Notes under the pieces: model-generated
The model's input: the letters and a program-made list of their open reading frames with translations, nothing else
Databases searched by the model: none
What the model was told of the DNA's origin: nothing
Part shown: one piece after another, positions 5,669-6,249 of the stretch
Layout: every line of letters starts with the position of its first letter
How positions within the stretch are numbered: the first letter of the stretch is position 1
Made by a program: the position numbers and the translations under genes
Origin: JBBAGE01 sp041655055
Lineage (GTDB): Bacteria > Pseudomonadota > Alphaproteobacteria > Rhodobacterales > Rhodobacteraceae
Reading direction: 5' to 3'
Length of the DNA: 6,249 nt
Assembly: GCA_041655055.1 (NCBI GenBank)
Contig: JBBAGE010000134.1
Location: forward strand, 1-6,249

Positions 5669-5700
5669 AAAGGGTGGGCCTCGGCCCGCCCTTTTCTTTT
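5669..5700 (+). terminator. Intrinsic terminator of the porin gene
   Basis: AGGGTGGGCC (5671-5680) pairs with GGCCCGCCCT (5683-5692) with one G-U wobble, extended by AA/TT, and the stem runs directly into TTTTCTTTT. It starts 24 bases after the porin stop. The classic stem plus U-tract supports a strong Rho-independent stop for the porin message. Confidence 0.92.
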
Positions 5701-5743
5701 GCGCGCCGATGGTGTTGGCTGGCGCAAAGGCAAAGGGGGCGGC

Positions 5744-6249
5744 ATGGCGCTGGCAGATATCACCCGCCGCATCGACGCGGCCACAAACGCAGCAGGGCGC
5801 ACACCCGGATCGGTCCGGCTGGTGGCCATCTCAAAACAACAGCCCGCGGACCGGATCATCCCCGTGCTGAATGCCGGCCACCGGATTTTCGGCGAAAACA
5901 AGGTGCAAGAGGCGGCGGCAAAATGGCCCGCCCTGCGCGACCGGTTTTCCGGCGTGCAATTGCACCTGATCGGCCCGCTGCAAACCAACAAGGCGCGTCA
6001 GGCAATGGCCCTGTTCGATGTGATCCAAACCCTCGATCGCCCCCGGCTGGCCAACACGCTGGCCCGCATCGCGCAGGATTTGGGCACCTGCCCCGATCTG
6101 ATGGTGCAGGTAAACACCGGCTCCGAACCGCAAAAGGCCGGCGTTCTGCCGGGCGATGCCGATGGGTTCATCGCCGAATGCCGCGCGCTGGACCTGCCGC
6201 TGCGCGGCGTGATGTGCATCCCCCCCGAAACCGAACCCCCCACACCGCC
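5744..6249 (+). CDS. yggS: YggS/PLPBP-family pyridoxal-phosphate homeostasis protein, N-terminal 168 residues (cut by right edge)
   Basis: Members of this family are cytoplasmic fold-type III (TIM-barrel) proteins that bind pyridoxal 5'-phosphate without known enzyme activity and keep free vitamin B6 and amino-acid pools balanced. Visible motifs: VRLVAISKQQP (24-34), with Lys31 in the place of the PLP-binding lysine; FGENKVQEA (49-57); LHLIGPLQTNKAR (73-85); VQVNTGSEPQKAGV (121-134); and RGVMCIPP (154-161). The family normally has about 215-230 residues, so the last quarter, with the phosphate-binding SMGMS region, is outside the window. The ATG at 5744 is preceded by AAGGGGG 4 bases upstream, and no upstream start in this frame was found. 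It follows the porin terminator by only 43 bases, and no promoter was identified. It therefore depends either on read-through or on a promoter overlapping the terminator. Confidence 0.95.
   Translation, partial: MALADITRRIDAATNAAGRTPGSVRLVAISKQQPADRIIPVLNAGHRIFGENKVQEAAAKWPALRDRFSGVQLHLIGPLQTNKARQAMALFDVIQTLDRPRLANTLARIAQDLGTCPDLMVQVNTGSEPQKAGVLPGDADGFIAECRALDLPLRGVMCIPPETEPPTP

Overview
The window looks like chromosomal core DNA from a high-G+C alphaproteobacterium, most likely of the order Rhodobacterales. The evidence is protein-level: a minus-strand leuS-lptE-holA run preceded by a DUF3576 lipoprotein, and a porin whose N-terminus and strand pattern recall the Rhodobacter capsulatus porin. 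This comes from remembered family features, not a database search. I cannot name the genus.

Layout. Positions 1-3634 hold a tight minus-strand operon: leuS (leucyl-tRNA synthetase), lptE (LPS-assembly lipoprotein) and holA (DNA polymerase III delta, cut by the left edge). leuS and lptE overlap by 14 bases, and lptE and holA share an ATGA. Positions 3635-4016 are a 382-base gap with no convincing gene. It holds several strong inverted repeats, a 67-base imperfect hairpin and a duplicated 20-base GC-rich hairpin unit. Positions 4017-4514 encode a DUF3576 lipoprotein, also on the minus strand.

Positions 4515-4781 form a divergent control region with four short inverted repeats and a plausible minus-strand promoter. 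Positions 4782-5645 encode an outer-membrane porin on the plus strand, followed by a textbook intrinsic terminator (5669-5700). From 5744 to the right edge runs the start of a YggS/PLPBP-family pyridoxal-phosphate protein.

The genes serve translation, replication, envelope biogenesis and vitamin B6 homeostasis. Three products (LptE, DUF3576 protein, porin) are predicted to be exported to the outer membrane or periplasm. I found no mobile element, CRISPR array, toxin-antitoxin pair, defence gene or obvious novel system. The parts that remain unexplained are the structured leuS-DUF3576 gap and the inverted repeats in front of the porin.
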